DNA from: an uncultured Clostridia bacterium
GTDB taxonomy: Bacteria > Bacillota > Clostridia > Christensenellales > Borkfalkiaceae
Assembly: GCA_947627565.1 (NCBI GenBank)
Contig: CANQWO010000004.1
Span: 1 to 64,000, forward strand
DNA: 64,000 nt
Direction: 5' to 3'
Shown: in pieces, positions 8,434 through 16,912 of the stretch
Layout: every line of letters starts with the position of its first letter
Numbering within the stretch: the stretch's first letter is position 1
Made by a program: the position numbers and the translations under genes
Notes under the pieces: generated by a model
Seen by the model: the letters and a program-made list of their open reading frames with translations, nothing else
Databases searched by the model: none
What the model was told of the DNA's origin: nothing

Positions 8434-9393
8434 TCAGACAAACGCCAGGAGCAACGTCGCTCCCGCCACGGCCGTCAAAACGGCGTAGACATAAGAAATT
8501 TTCCCCTCGGAGTACCCCTTCTTTTGGAAATGATGGTGGATGGGCGCCATGAGGAAGATGCGCTTGCCTGTCCTTTTATAGTATATTACCTGAAGAATGA
8601 CGGATATGCTTGAAAGAACAAACGCGCCGCCGAGAATGGGGATCACGAGCGCGTTTCCCGTGAAGAGCGCAATGCTCGCGGCAAAACCGCCAAGGGACAG
8701 CGAGCCCGTATCCCCCATGAAGAGCGAAGCGCGATTGGTATTGAAGATCAGATAGCCGAGCAGTGCGCCCGCAAGCGCAAAACAGAGCAGCCGCGAAGTC
8801 CCGCCGCTTTGCAGCAGAACGAGCGCGCCCAAGAAGAGAAAGAATACGGCGGACACCGACCCCGCCAAGCCGTCGAGGCCGTCGGTCAAATTGACGCCGT
8901 TGACCGTCGCGAGAAAGACAAAAATGCCGAACGGCATCATCCACCAACCGATGTCAAAGGCAAGGCGCGTATACGGGATGCGCAGTACCGTGAGCCCCTC
9001 AAGACAGCAATAGAGGCTTGCCAACAGCGCAACGGCAAGCTGGAATATGATCTTCTGATAGGGCCGAAGCCCGAGATTTTTGCCGCGCAGTTTTTTCAGA
9101 AGGTCGTCGAGAAAGCCGACGAGCAGATATCCGACGCCGACGGCCAGCGCGACGCGGAAGGGCTTGTCCGTACCGCCGAACGGCACGACGACCAAGAGAG
9201 CCGCAAAGATCGCGGCGGGAATAAAAGCAAGGCCGCCCATCGTAGGCGTCCCGCTTTTGTTCATGTGTTCCGTGACATAGGAGAGAATATTCTGGCCTGC
9301 GCCAATCCTTTTGAGGAGCGGAACGGCCGCCGCGCACAGACAGACGGACAAGGCAAATGCGATCAGGGCAACGATAAGGATTTCCCGCATCAA
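8434..9393 (-). CDS. mraY: Phospho-N-acetylmuramoyl-pentapeptide transferase MraY
   Basis: This 319-residue integral membrane enzyme transfers phospho-MurNAc-pentapeptide to undecaprenyl phosphate, making lipid I. It shows the typical NKSGTPTMGGLAF motif, the Asp-rich active site NLTDGLDGLAGS, MGDTGSLSLGG and the cytoplasmic PIHHHFQKKG motif, with about ten hydrophobic segments. ATG 9393 overlaps the murE stop codon by four bases (ATGA). murF, commonly found between murE and mraY, is absent. Confidence 0.96.
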   Translation of the reverse strand: MMREILIVALIAFALSVCLCAAAVPLLKRIGAGQNILSYVTEHMNKSGTPTMGGLAFIPAAIFAALLVVVPFGGTDKPFRVALAVGVGYLLVGFLDDLLKKLRGKNLGLRPYQKIIFQLAVALLASLYCCLEGLTVLRIPYTRLAFDIGWWMMPFGIFVFLATVNGVNLTDGLDGLAGSVSAVFFLFLGALVLLQSGGTSRLLCFALAGALLGYLIFNTNRASLFMGDTGSLSLGGFAASIALFTGNALVIPILGGAFVLSSISVILQVIYYKRTGKRIFLMAPIHHHFQKKGYSEGKISYVYAVLTAVAGATLLLAFV

Positions 9394-10811
9394 TCTTTCT
9401 CCAAGAGCGACTTTATCATAGTTTTGTCGTTATAGGAGTACTTGATACCCATGATCTCCTGTTCTTCCTCGCCGCCTTTCCCGGCGACGAGCAGAATGTC
9501 GCCGCGAGAAAGCATCCCGAGCGCATATTTCGTCGCCTCTTCGCGCTCTTCGATGGCGACGTAATGCGAGGAGATCTTCCGATACCCCTCTTCGATCTCC
9601 GCAATGATCGCCGCCGGGTCTTCGAAACGGGGATTGTCCGAAGTGATCACGGCAAAATCCGCATGCGAAGCCGCGATCTCCCCCATGATGGGCCGTTTCG
9701 CGCGGTCGCGGTTGCCTCCGCATCCAAATAAAAGGATCAATCTCCCCTTGCAGTACGGCCGAAGCGCTTCCAGCGAGCGCAGGATCCCGTCGGGCGTGTG
9801 GGCAAAATCCACAAAGATGTCCGCCCCGCCGCATGCCGCAACGCGCTCCAGCCGCCCCTCCACGTTTACCTTGGCGAGTCCGCGGGCGATGGCGTCGCTC
9901 GAGACGCCCATTCTGCGCGCGCACACGGCGGCAGCCAGTGCATTGTAGACGTTATGGCGCCCGGCCATAGGCAGCCGCACTTCGATGAGATCGTCCTCCA
10001 AATTGAGCAGCATATGGGTGCCTTCGAGCGATTCCTCTTCGATGAGGGCAAAATTGTCCGCGGGACACTCCAACCCGTAGGTGGCCGCGGGCATTTCGAC
10101 GGTGCGGGAAAAGGCATCGTCGGCATTGAGAACGGCGTCCCTGCAATGTGCGCGCGTGAAGAGCGCCGCCTTCGCGGCCCCATAGGACTGCATATCGCCG
10201 AAAAAGTCGAGATGATCCTGCGTGAGATTGGTAAAGACCGCGACGTCGAAGCAGATGGGCGCAACCTTTTTGAGCGCAAGCGCATGCGCGGAAACTTCCA
10301 TGACGACGGTATCCGTGCCCGTTCTCCGCATTTCGGAGAGGAGCGAAAACAGCGCGACGGGATCGGGCGTAGTCAAAGCGGGCGGAACGACGGCATGGTC
10401 GTATTTCGCCCCCAACGTGCCGATGAGTCCGGCCCGCCGACCCGCTTCCGTCAAAATGGAGAAGAGCATATGCGTGACCGTTGTCTTCCCGTTGGTCCCC
10501 GTCACGCCGATCATGTGGAGATCGCGCTCGGGGTGGCGGTAAAACGCCGCGGCCGCCCGCGCCATCCCTTCCCGCGCATCGGGAACGATCAACTGCGGGA
10601 TGCCGACGCCCGTATCGTGTTCGGCGAGAACGGCCGCCGCGCCGCGCTCCTCGGCCATCTGCGCAAAGGCGTGGGAATCGGTGTGCGTCCCGCAAAAACA
10701 GCAAAACAGATCCCCTTTCCCGACGACCCGGCTATCCGTCGCGAGCGATCCGATCTCCGCCTCGCCGCTGCATTTCCCGCGCACTTCTTTGGCAAGCTCT
10801 GAAAGTTTCAT
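9390..10811 (-). CDS. murE: UDP-N-acetylmuramoyl-tripeptide synthetase MurE, meso-DAP type
   Basis: This 473-residue Mur ligase adds the third stem-peptide residue. It has the P-loop GTNGKTT (105-111), the conserved LTQDHLDFFG segment, and DNPR at 392-395. DNPR is the established marker for meso-diaminopimelate specificity rather than lysine. This agrees with the dapL and dapF genes later in the window. ATG 10811 overlaps the upstream PBP stop by four bases and its own stop overlaps mraY, so the three genes are probably translationally coupled. Confidence 0.95.
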   Translation of the reverse strand: MKLSELAKEVRGKCSGEAEIGSLATDSRVVGKGDLFCCFCGTHTDSHAFAQMAEERGAAAVLAEHDTGVGIPQLIVPDAREGMARAAAAFYRHPERDLHMIGVTGTNGKTTVTHMLFSILTEAGRRAGLIGTLGAKYDHAVVPPALTTPDPVALFSLLSEMRRTGTDTVVMEVSAHALALKKVAPICFDVAVFTNLTQDHLDFFGDMQSYGAAKAALFTRAHCRDAVLNADDAFSRTVEMPAATYGLECPADNFALIEEESLEGTHMLLNLEDDLIEVRLPMAGRHNVYNALAAAVCARRMGVSSDAIARGLAKVNVEGRLERVAACGGADIFVDFAHTPDGILRSLEALRPYCKGRLILLFGCGGNRDRAKRPIMGEIAASHADFAVITSDNPRFEDPAAIIAEIEEGYRKISSHYVAIEEREEATKYALGMLSRGDILLVAGKGGEEEQEIMGIKYSYNDKTMIKSLLEKD

Positions 10812-12550
10812 ACCGCTACCTCCGGAATGTTCATGATATCAATGATCCCCTCGAAGATCTCTTTCGCGCAGGGCGCCGCGACCGTGGAGCCATAGTAACT
10901 GCCCTGCGGTTCGTCTACGATCACGAGCGCCAGATAGCGCGGTGCGTTTGCGGGGAAATACCCGAGGAAGGAGGAGACATATTTCCCCTGCGCGATCGCG
11001 CCGTTTTCATACTTTTGCGCCGTCCCCGTCTTCCCGGCCACGCGATATCCTTCGATAAAGGCCTTCTTCCCGCTTCCGTCGCGCACCACGCCCTCGAGCA
11101 TCTCGGAGAGGAGCGCCGAAGTCCGCTCGCTCACCGTCTTGCCGACCAGCGACACGGGCATCTTTTCCCGAACGGAGCCGTCGGAAGAAAAGATTTCCGA
11201 GACGATGCGCGGCGCGTAATAGTTGCCGCCGTTGACGGCGGAGGCCGCGGCGCATGCCAATTGCAAGGGCGTCACCGCGATGGATTGTCCGAATCCGATG
11301 CGTGCAAAATCGCAATCCCGGAGCGCGGATTCCGGCAACAGCATCCCGATGGCCTCCCCCGAAAAATCCACCCCCGTCGCCCTTCCGAAGCGGAATTTCG
11401 CAAGATAATCATAAAAAGTTTGCTTTCCGAGCGTCAATGCGATGTCGACGAAACAGGGATTGCAGCTATTGTTGAGCGCTTCGGCCAACGTCTCGTTCGC
11501 ATGTTTTCCGTTTTTATGGTCGCTCCAACAGCGAATGGTCGTACCGTCGACGACGCGCGTTCTGGCGCTCGAAAAGACATACGTCTTCGGATCCAAGGCC
11601 CTATGCCCCTGATAGTACTCCTCGATGTCGGCTGCCGCGGTGACGATCTTAAACGTCGAGCCGGGTTCATAGATGTCGGAAACCAGCGCATTCCGCGTGA
11701 GCGCATTGAGCACGGATAAGTCGTCGCGCGGGATTTCGTTGAGGTCATACGAGGGCAAATTGACCATGGCGAGAATGGAAAAATCATTGGGGTCGAGCAC
11801 AATGGCGCGCGCCGCCTTTGCGGAGGTTTCCGCAAGCACCCGCGCCATGACCGCCTCGGCACAGGCCTGGATGCGATAGTCGAGGGTAAGTCTGACATTG
11901 AGCCCGTCGGCGGCGGGGATATATGCGGCCGACGCTCCCTCGAGATCCACGCCGACGAGATCGGTTTCAAACAAAATTTCCCCGTTTTCTCCCGCAAGAT
12001 AGGAATTATAGTATCCCTCGACGCCGGTCGTGCCGTTTCGGTCGTAGGCCGTAAAGCCGATCACCTGACAGGCCAGCGCGCCGTATGGATAGACACGTTC
12101 GTCGTTGCGGGCGTAATAAATTCCCTTGAGTTCGTGCTCCGCAAGCGATTGGACCACCTCCTTCGTGGTCCTTCGGGCAAGGACGATCTCCGATTTCGAG
12201 CGGTCGGACAGCTTTTCAAGAAGCGCGTCGTAAGGGGAGGCGAGGAGGTCGGAGAGCAGTGCGGCCGCTCCCTCGGCGTCATCCACGGCATTCGCGCGCG
12301 CATAGACGCCATAGCCCGCGCGGTTGCCCGCGAGCAGCGTTCCGTTGACATCGAGAATGGCACCCCGCCCCGCGTTCACCGGGATCTCCCGCGTCCATTG
12401 GTCGAGCGCGAGATAGTGCAGATCGTCCTCCCATATGAGCTGAATATATAAAAATCTCCCCAAAAAAATGCAAAAAAGAAAGGTTATCGCCAAAATCACG
12501 GCAAATAACCTCTTTTGTAAGACAGAAATCGATACATCCGTCTTTTTGAT
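10808..12550 (-). CDS. Class B penicillin-binding protein (FtsI/SpoVD type), start codon unusual
   Basis: This transpeptidase cross-links septal peptidoglycan. Numbering from GTG 12499, a membrane segment lies at 1-20, a dimerisation region follows (TREIPVNAGRGAILDVNG), and the transpeptidase domain has EPGSTFK (catalytic Ser281, Lys284), NNSCN and AGKTGTAQ. No PASTA domain is present. The frame is open back to 12580. The GTG at 12499 would start inside the membrane helix and lacks a ribosome site. Seventeen codons upstream, an ATC at 12550 sits eight bases after GGAGG and gives MKKTDVSISVLQKRLF, a far better N-terminus. I therefore place the start at 12550, as either a rare ATC start or a sequence error. 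SpoVD versus FtsI cannot be separated from sequence alone. Confidence 0.88.
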   Translation of the reverse strand: MKKTDVSISVLQKRLFAVILAITFLFCIFLGRFLYIQLIWEDDLHYLALDQWTREIPVNAGRGAILDVNGTLLAGNRAGYGVYARANAVDDAEGAAALLSDLLASPYDALLEKLSDRSKSEIVLARRTTKEVVQSLAEHELKGIYYARNDERVYPYGALACQVIGFTAYDRNGTTGVEGYYNSYLAGENGEILFETDLVGVDLEGASAAYIPAADGLNVRLTLDYRIQACAEAVMARVLAETSAKAARAIVLDPNDFSILAMVNLPSYDLNEIPRDDLSVLNALTRNALVSDIYEPGSTFKIVTAAADIEEYYQGHRALDPKTYVFSSARTRVVDGTTIRCWSDHKNGKHANETLAEALNNSCNPCFVDIALTLGKQTFYDYLAKFRFGRATGVDFSGEAIGMLLPESALRDCDFARIGFGQSIAVTPLQLACAAASAVNGGNYYAPRIVSEIFSSDGSVREKMPVSLVGKTVSERTSALLSEMLEGVVRDGSGKKAFIEGYRVAGKTGTAQKYENGAIAQGKYVSSFLGYFPANAPRYLALVIVDEPQGSYYGSTVAAPCAKEIFEGIIDIMNIPEVAV

Positions 12551-12569
12551 TTTCAGTTCCTCCGAACGG

Positions 12570-13349
12570 TCAATCTTTCACCATTCCGCTCTGTTGCGCC
12601 CAATTGTCTACGTTATCGGGATCCGTGGCCCTTTCGATTTGCTGCTGGACCTGACGGTATTCTCTTCCGAGCCGATCGAGCTCCAAACGACGCTCCGCGA
12701 TCCCGCGGTTCATCGAACCAAGCGCTGCGGTGTTGATGCAAATGATCATCACGCAGACCACGATCGCCGCCGCAATGGCCGCCAATGCGAGCTTGGTCTT
12801 GGAGGAAAGCGCGGCCCAAAATCCTACGCCGGTCTCCTGCGCGACCGCCTCGGCCTCCTCTCTGCGATGACGCATCGTGAGCGGTGTGGGCATCAACTCG
12901 TCTTCCGAAGCCGCCGCGGGCGCAAAAGTTTCCGCGGGCGCCGGCGCGGGCACGTACATTTCCGTTTGCACGGCGGGTGCGGGCGCAAAGACGGGCGACG
13001 GGGCAACGGCCTCCGCGTGTCCCGTCATATAGCTCCCCTGCACATAGTGCACGTCCTCGAAGAGGCGTGTCTTTGCGGGTGCGGGCGGCTGACGGTAGCT
13101 GTGGATGCGCGCGTTGTTATCTGCGCCGATCTCTGTACGGATCATGGGCGGACGGGACTCCTGCACCGGTTTTTCGGGCGCAGGCGTCACCACGGGCGCA
13201 CGTTCCCGCACGGATACGGATTGGTCGAGGAGTTTTTTGTAGTTCTCCGCGATTTTCCCCTCGTGTTCCATACGCGCTCTCTCCCGCTCACGGTCAACGT
13301 TGTTGGTTATTGCTACGGTCTCGTTGGTATCTATGATCCGATCGGCCAT
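12570..13349 (-). CDS. FtsL-like bitopic membrane protein with long cytoplasmic N-terminus
   Basis: The 259-residue product has a polar, Pro/Ala/Glu-rich N-terminal region of about 180 residues, one membrane helix at about 186-208 (LALAAIAAAIVVCVMIICIN), and a short coiled-coil tail ending NVDNWAQQSGMVKD. Position between rsmH and the class B PBP and the helix plus coiled-coil tail are those of FtsL, which joins DivIB and DivIC to activate FtsW-PBP. Typical FtsL is about 90-130 residues, so the N-terminal extension is unusual. No catalytic motif is seen. Function is inferred from place and shape, not similarity. Confidence 0.65.
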   Translation of the reverse strand: MADRIIDTNETVAITNNVDRERERARMEHEGKIAENYKKLLDQSVSVRERAPVVTPAPEKPVQESRPPMIRTEIGADNNARIHSYRQPPAPAKTRLFEDVHYVQGSYMTGHAEAVAPSPVFAPAPAVQTEMYVPAPAPAETFAPAAASEDELMPTPLTMRHRREEAEAVAQETGVGFWAALSSKTKLALAAIAAAIVVCVMIICINTAALGSMNRGIAERRLELDRLGREYRQVQQQIERATDPDNVDNWAQQSGMVKD

Positions 13350-13389
13350 GGTGATTCTCCTTATCTTATTCCGCCCGTCCCCCGTTCAT

Positions 13390-14319
13390 TCATACTCTTC
13401 GGGCGATCCTCAATTTTGCGCTCTTACTGCGCGGGTTTTCTTCTATCTCCTCCTGCGAAGCCGTAAGAGGTTTTGGTGTAATGATCTCGATCTCCTTTTT
13501 CTTCCCGCATACGCAGACGGGGAAATTCTTCGGGCAGGTACACTCTGTGCTCAGATCGCGGAAGACTTTCTTCACAACGCGGTCTTCGAGAGAATGAAAT
13601 GTGAGGACGCAAGCTCTTCCGTCCGGTTTCAAGCGGCGAAGGAGGCCTACCACGCATTCGCGGAATCCGTCGAGCTCGCCGTTGACCTCGATGCGGATGG
13701 CCTGAAAGACTTTCCGCGCGCAGGCCGCAGAACGGAACTTTGCGGGGATTCCCCCCTCGACGAGGTCCCGAAGCTCCCCCGTCGTCCGGATCTTGTTCTT
13801 TTCACGCGCAAGCACGATGCGTCTTGCGATCGGTGCGGCGAACGTCTCTTCGCCGTACTCTCGGAAGATCCGTTTCAACGCCTCTTCCGGATATTCGTTG
13901 ACGACGATCTCGGCCGTAAGCTGTTGGCGCGTATCCATTCTCATGTCGAGCGGAGCGCCGTCGCTGCGGTAGGCAAATCCGCGCCGTTCATCGTCTATCT
14001 GGTGAGAAGAGATCCCGCAGTCGATCAGAAATCCGTCGAGCGCATCAATCCCCTCTTCCCTGAGTACATCTTCGAAATTTTTATAATCGGTCCTGTGCAG
14101 GGAAAATCTTCCCGCAAACGGAGCAAGACGGCGGGCCGCCTCTTCAATGGCTTCTCCATCCCGATCCGTGCCGATGAGACGAACATTGGGGTTCGAGGAA
14201 AGGATCCCGTAAGAATGGCCTCCGCCCCCCAAGGTGCAATCGAGATAGACGCCGCCGTCCTTGAGCTTCAGCCCTTCGATGACCCGATCCAACAGTATGG
14301 GCTGATGGTAGCCGCTCAT
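13390..14319 (-). CDS. rsmH: 16S rRNA (cytosine-1402-N4) methyltransferase RsmH
   Basis: This 309-residue SAM-dependent enzyme methylates N4 of C1402 in the ribosomal P site. The N-terminus YHQPILLDRVIEGL, the SAM loop DCTLGGGGHSYGIL, LIDCGISSHQID, the GFAYRSDGAPLDMRMD motif, and the C-terminal VLTFHSLEDRVVK are all characteristic. It starts at 14319, overlapping the mraZ stop by one base (TGATG). A Cys-rich stretch CTCPKNFPVCVCGKKK near the end is common in Clostridia RsmH. Confidence 0.96.
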   Translation of the reverse strand: MSGYHQPILLDRVIEGLKLKDGGVYLDCTLGGGGHSYGILSSNPNVRLIGTDRDGEAIEEAARRLAPFAGRFSLHRTDYKNFEDVLREEGIDALDGFLIDCGISSHQIDDERRGFAYRSDGAPLDMRMDTRQQLTAEIVVNEYPEEALKRIFREYGEETFAAPIARRIVLAREKNKIRTTGELRDLVEGGIPAKFRSAACARKVFQAIRIEVNGELDGFRECVVGLLRRLKPDGRACVLTFHSLEDRVVKKVFRDLSTECTCPKNFPVCVCGKKKEIEIITPKPLTASQEEIEENPRSKSAKLRIARRV

Positions 14320-14747
14320 CAGAAAGGCAGAACGCCGTAGGCGTCTTCGAGCGACATCGCACCGGTTTCGCTCTTATAGCGTTCGGGCGACCAGATCTCG
14401 AGATAATCCCCCATGGCGATCGTGAGCACCGTCTTGTCGATCCCCGCGTATTCGCGCAGTTCGGCGGAGAGCGTCGTTCTGCCCTGGTTGTCTTCTTCCA
14501 CTTCCTGAATGGCGCCGAGGATCGCACGCTTGGCCCGAAGCAGCTCCTTGTTGTCCGATTTGATATCCTTGAGCGCTTCCAATCTTTCATCGATGGAAGA
14601 TTTCGGATAGACGGCAATACAGCCGCCGGTATAGCGCACAAAGTAGAGCGTCTCGTCTTCTCCAAAGGCATCCTTGAATTTCTTGGGGATGCGTATTCTG
14701 TTTTTTCCGTCAAGCGCGTGTTCTACGCTCCCCGTCAAGTATTTCAT
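14319..14747 (-). CDS. mraZ: Transcriptional regulator MraZ
   Basis: The 142-residue protein contains two AbrB-like SpoVT/MraZ repeats. The first begins GSVEHALDGKNRIRIPKKFKDAFG and the second has DNQGRTTLSAELREYAGID. MraZ forms a ring and represses its own division/cell-wall operon by binding repeats upstream of mraZ. Here the promoter region at 14784-14812 contains the direct repeats AGTGGTCAAA and AGTGGTGATA between the -35 and -10, which fits autoregulation. It is the first gene of the cluster. Confidence 0.95.
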   Translation of the reverse strand: MKYLTGSVEHALDGKNRIRIPKKFKDAFGEDETLYFVRYTGGCIAVYPKSSIDERLEALKDIKSDNKELLRAKRAILGAIQEVEEDNQGRTTLSAELREYAGIDKTVLTIAMGDYLEIWSPERYKSETGAMSLEDAYGVLPF

Positions 14748-14783
14748 GGTACCTCTCAGCCATTCGGCGTTGTTACGAGTTTT

Positions 14784-14812
14784 ATTATATCACCACTTTT
14801 GACCACTGTCAA
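14784..14812 (-). promoter_or_regulatory. mraZ operon promoter with overlapping MraZ-box repeats
   Basis: On the minus strand TTGACA (14807-14812), 17 bp, TATAAT (14784-14789). The spacer carries two 10-bp-phased repeats, AGTGGTCAAA and AGTGGTGATA, and a weaker third (AAGGGTTGAC) covers the -35. Known MraZ boxes are short G-rich repeats at 10-bp period, so MraZ binding here would block RNA polymerase. Confidence 0.85.
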
Positions 14813-14852
14813 CCCTTTCAGGTCAAATAATAGTAAATTTCGCGAAAAATTT

Positions 14853-15644
14853 TTAGATAAAATTAAAACAAACGTTCGAAACAAACAAATTTTTGTTGAA
14901 TGATTGTCCACTTCCGAGAAATATGACCTCTTTTTTCAAAAAACTATTGCAATTTGAAGTAAAACAATTGTTCGGATTTTTCAGGGGATGTGAGTGGTCA
15001 ATAATCCCTGTTTTCACGATATCCAAGAGGTGCCGCGCCGTCCCCTCTGCTCCGTCATAGACGGGGATCCCCAAAGTTCCCGAGATCTCTCTGCGGATCA
15101 ACGAATAGTGCGTACATCCCAACACCGCGCCGTCCCATCCCCCGCCTTGGGGCAGATGGCGGCCAAGTTCCAGGGAAGCGCCGTGCAGAAAGCGGCGTTC
15201 GATCGCATCCGCAAGCGCAGGCGCCGGGAAAACGGTAAATTGCCGCTGCGGATAGTTCGAAATCAGACGTCTTAAACGCATGCTGGACGCCGTATACGGC
15301 GTCGCGAGCACGAGGATGCGCGCGCATTCCCTCGCCGCGGGCCCGATCGCCGGTTCGACCCCGAGGATGGGAAATGCAAACCCGGCCCGCATTTCCTCGA
15401 GACAGGCCGCCGTCGCGGTGTTGCAGGCCAAGATCGCGGCGCAAACGCCGCATTTTTCCAGTTCGATCAGCGCCTCCCGCGTAAAAGAAGCGATCTCCTC
15501 GCGCGAACGGCTCCCATAGGGCGCACGTGCATTGTCGCCGTAGTAAAAATAAGTCGCATCGGGCATCAAGCGAAGACAATGATAGAGTACGGAAAAGCCG
15601 CCGATCCCGCTGTCAAAGATGCCGATGCGCGGAAAATTTTCCAT
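14853..15644 (-). CDS. murI: Glutamate racemase MurI
   Basis: The 263-residue cofactor-independent racemase supplies D-glutamate to MurD. Motifs: IGIFDSGIGGFSVL, YYGDNARAPYG, the first catalytic cysteine in AILACNTATAACLE, and the second in AVLGCTHYSLI. ATG 15644 follows AAGGAGGGG. The last 30 residues or so (NCNSFLKKEV... to FVSNVCFNFI) run into AT-rich DNA and look like unconserved read-through of the original C-terminus, making the tail longer than in most MurI. Confidence 0.94.
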   Translation of the reverse strand: MENFPRIGIFDSGIGGFSVLYHCLRLMPDATYFYYGDNARAPYGSRSREEIASFTREALIELEKCGVCAAILACNTATAACLEEMRAGFAFPILGVEPAIGPAARECARILVLATPYTASSMRLRRLISNYPQRQFTVFPAPALADAIERRFLHGASLELGRHLPQGGGWDGAVLGCTHYSLIRREISGTLGIPVYDGAEGTARHLLDIVKTGIIDHSHPLKNPNNCFTSNCNSFLKKEVIFLGSGQSFNKNLFVSNVCFNFI

Positions 15645-15703
15645 GATTCACCCCTCCTTGCGGAAAATTTTACGAATTTTTTGGCTTTTTCCTTGAAAAA
15701 CAG

Positions 15704-15732
15704 TTTACAAGGGATTTATTTTATGTTAAAAT
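15704..15732 (+). promoter_or_regulatory. rpsT promoter
   Basis: TTTACA (15704-15709) and TAAAAT (15727-15732) with a 17-bp spacer, 44 bp upstream of the rpsT start. Confidence 0.75.
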
Positions 15733-15775
15733 AGTCAAGGTTATTAATGAAACAGATCAAAGGAGTATAGATACC

Positions 15776-16042
15776 GTGCCCAACATCAAGTCCGCAAAGA
15801 AGCGCGTTTTGGTTACCGAAAAGAAAACCGCCGAGAACAAAGCCGTAAAGTCCGCCCTCAAGACGCAGATCAAGAAATTCCTTGCCGCCGTCAACGCGGG
15901 AGATAAGGAGCTTGCCACAAAACTCTATCCCGAAACAGTTTCGGCGATCGATTCTGCGGTCACCAAAGGCATCATTCATAAGAACAACGCTTCGAACAAG
16001 AAGGCCAAGCTCGCGAAGAAACTCTCCGGCCTTGTTGCGTAA
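15776..16042 (+). CDS. rpsT: 30S ribosomal protein S20
   Basis: This 88-residue, lysine-rich protein binds 16S rRNA in the small subunit. The N-terminus (M/V)PNIKSAKKRVLV and the ending HKNNASNKKAKLAKKLSGLVA are typical. Start is GTG at 15776, ten bases after AGGAG; use of a non-ATG start is a known feature of several rpsT genes. It is monocistronic, with its own promoter at 15704-15732 and a clear terminator at 16058-16083. Confidence 0.96.
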   Translation: MPNIKSAKKRVLVTEKKTAENKAVKSALKTQIKKFLAAVNAGDKELATKLYPETVSAIDSAVTKGIIHKNNASNKKAKLAKKLSGLVA

Positions 16043-16057
16043 AACTCACGAAACCGG

Positions 16058-16083
16058 CGCCCGCTGATACGCGGGCGTTTTTT
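16058..16083 (+). terminator. rpsT terminator
   Basis: CGCCCGC (16058-16064), six-base loop, GCGGGCG (16071-16077), then six T. Confidence 0.9.
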
Positions 16084-16220
16084 CATGCTCCTTTTTGCCT
16101 TTTGTGATTATATTACTGTATTTTATACATTATATTTATATTCTTCAGTCCCCCATCCGTATGAATGCGATTTTTCTTGCGTATGGGGCAATTTTTTTGC
16201 CTTTTTCGCCGTTCAAACAG
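16084..16220 (+). other. AT-rich non-coding stretch before the pot regulator
   Basis: No convincing gene is present; a 74-codon frame here is low-complexity and lacks a ribosome site. Two alternative weak plus-strand hairpins end it: CCCCAT (16151-16156) with ATGGGG (16183-16188), or GGCAA (16187-16191) with TTGCC (16197-16201) followed by five T. A short RNA ending at about 16206 is possible but unsupported. Confidence 0.3.
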
Positions 16221-16263
16221 TTGACATCGCCATGGAAAAGTACTATACTTCTCACGTTGTGAG
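16221..16263 (+). promoter_or_regulatory. Promoter and palindromic operator of the XRE-cupin/pot operon
   Basis: TTGACA (16221-16226), 17 bp, TATACT (16244-16249). Directly downstream, at the expected transcription start, is the perfect inverted repeat CTCAC-GTT-GTGAG (16251-16263), a likely repressor site for the regulator encoded next. Confidence 0.8.
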
Positions 16264-16358
16264 TTTATTTTTATTAAACTTTTGGTTTAGTTTTACGAAA
16301 GTTCGATAAAAAATGCCCAAAAGTTCAGAAATACTAAACAGGACGGGTGAGATCCGCA

Positions 16359-16892
16359 ATGGAACTTGGCACAAAACTTCGCGATATGCGGCAACAAAAA
16401 AATCTTACGCAAGAGGAACTTGCCGACCGCTGCGAGCTGACAAAAGGTTATATTTCCCAACTGGAAAACGATGTGACCAGCCCTTCGATCGCCACGCTCA
16501 TCGATATTCTCAACGCGCTCGGAAGCAATCTCTCCGATTTCTTTCATGAGGAAGCCGAAGAAAAGATCGTCTTTACCGACGCGGAATATATCGATAAGCA
16601 ATCGGAAGGCATGATGTTTTCGTGGCTGATTCCCAATGCGCAGAAAAACTTGATGGAACCTGTCTTGGTAACGCTGGACGCGGGCGCGTCGACCCAACCG
16701 GACTTCCCCCACGAGGGAGAGGAGTTCGGCTATGTGCTCGAAGGCCGCATCGCGATCGTGCGCGCGGGGAAAAAGTGGGTCGCCAAAAAGGGCGAGAGTT
16801 TCTATTTCACGGCGAACAAAGAGCATGCCATCGTCAATCTCGGAAAATCCAAGGCGAAGTTTCTCTGGGTCTCTACCCCGCCCAATTTTTAA
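16359..16892 (+). CDS. XRE-family regulator with C-terminal cupin domain (PuuR-like)
   Basis: About 177 residues from ATG 16359; GGTGAG seven bases upstream supports this over GTG 16347. The N-terminal helix-turn-helix (LGTKLRDMRQQKNLTQEELADRCELTKGYISQLEND, split around about 4-40) is followed by a cupin_2 barrel (PHEGEEFGYVLEGRIAI; KKGESFYFTANKEHAIVN). This architecture is common in regulators of polyamine uptake and breakdown, where the cupin is thought to sense a ligand. It stands directly before potABCD on the same strand, 104 bp away, so polyamine-dependent control of the transporter is the natural inference. The palindrome at its transcription start suggests autoregulation. Confidence 0.9.
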   Translation: MELGTKLRDMRQQKNLTQEELADRCELTKGYISQLENDVTSPSIATLIDILNALGSNLSDFFHEEAEEKIVFTDAEYIDKQSEGMMFSWLIPNAQKNLMEPVLVTLDAGASTQPDFPHEGEEFGYVLEGRIAIVRAGKKWVAKKGESFYFTANKEHAIVNLGKSKAKFLWVSTPPNF

Positions 16893-16912
16893 CCGTACTT
16901 ATGGATTTACAA

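Noticed and set aside
16085..16309. A 74-codon plus-strand frame after rpsT
   Set aside because: Begins inside the rpsT terminator region, has no ribosome site, is low-complexity and overlaps the pot regulator promoter.
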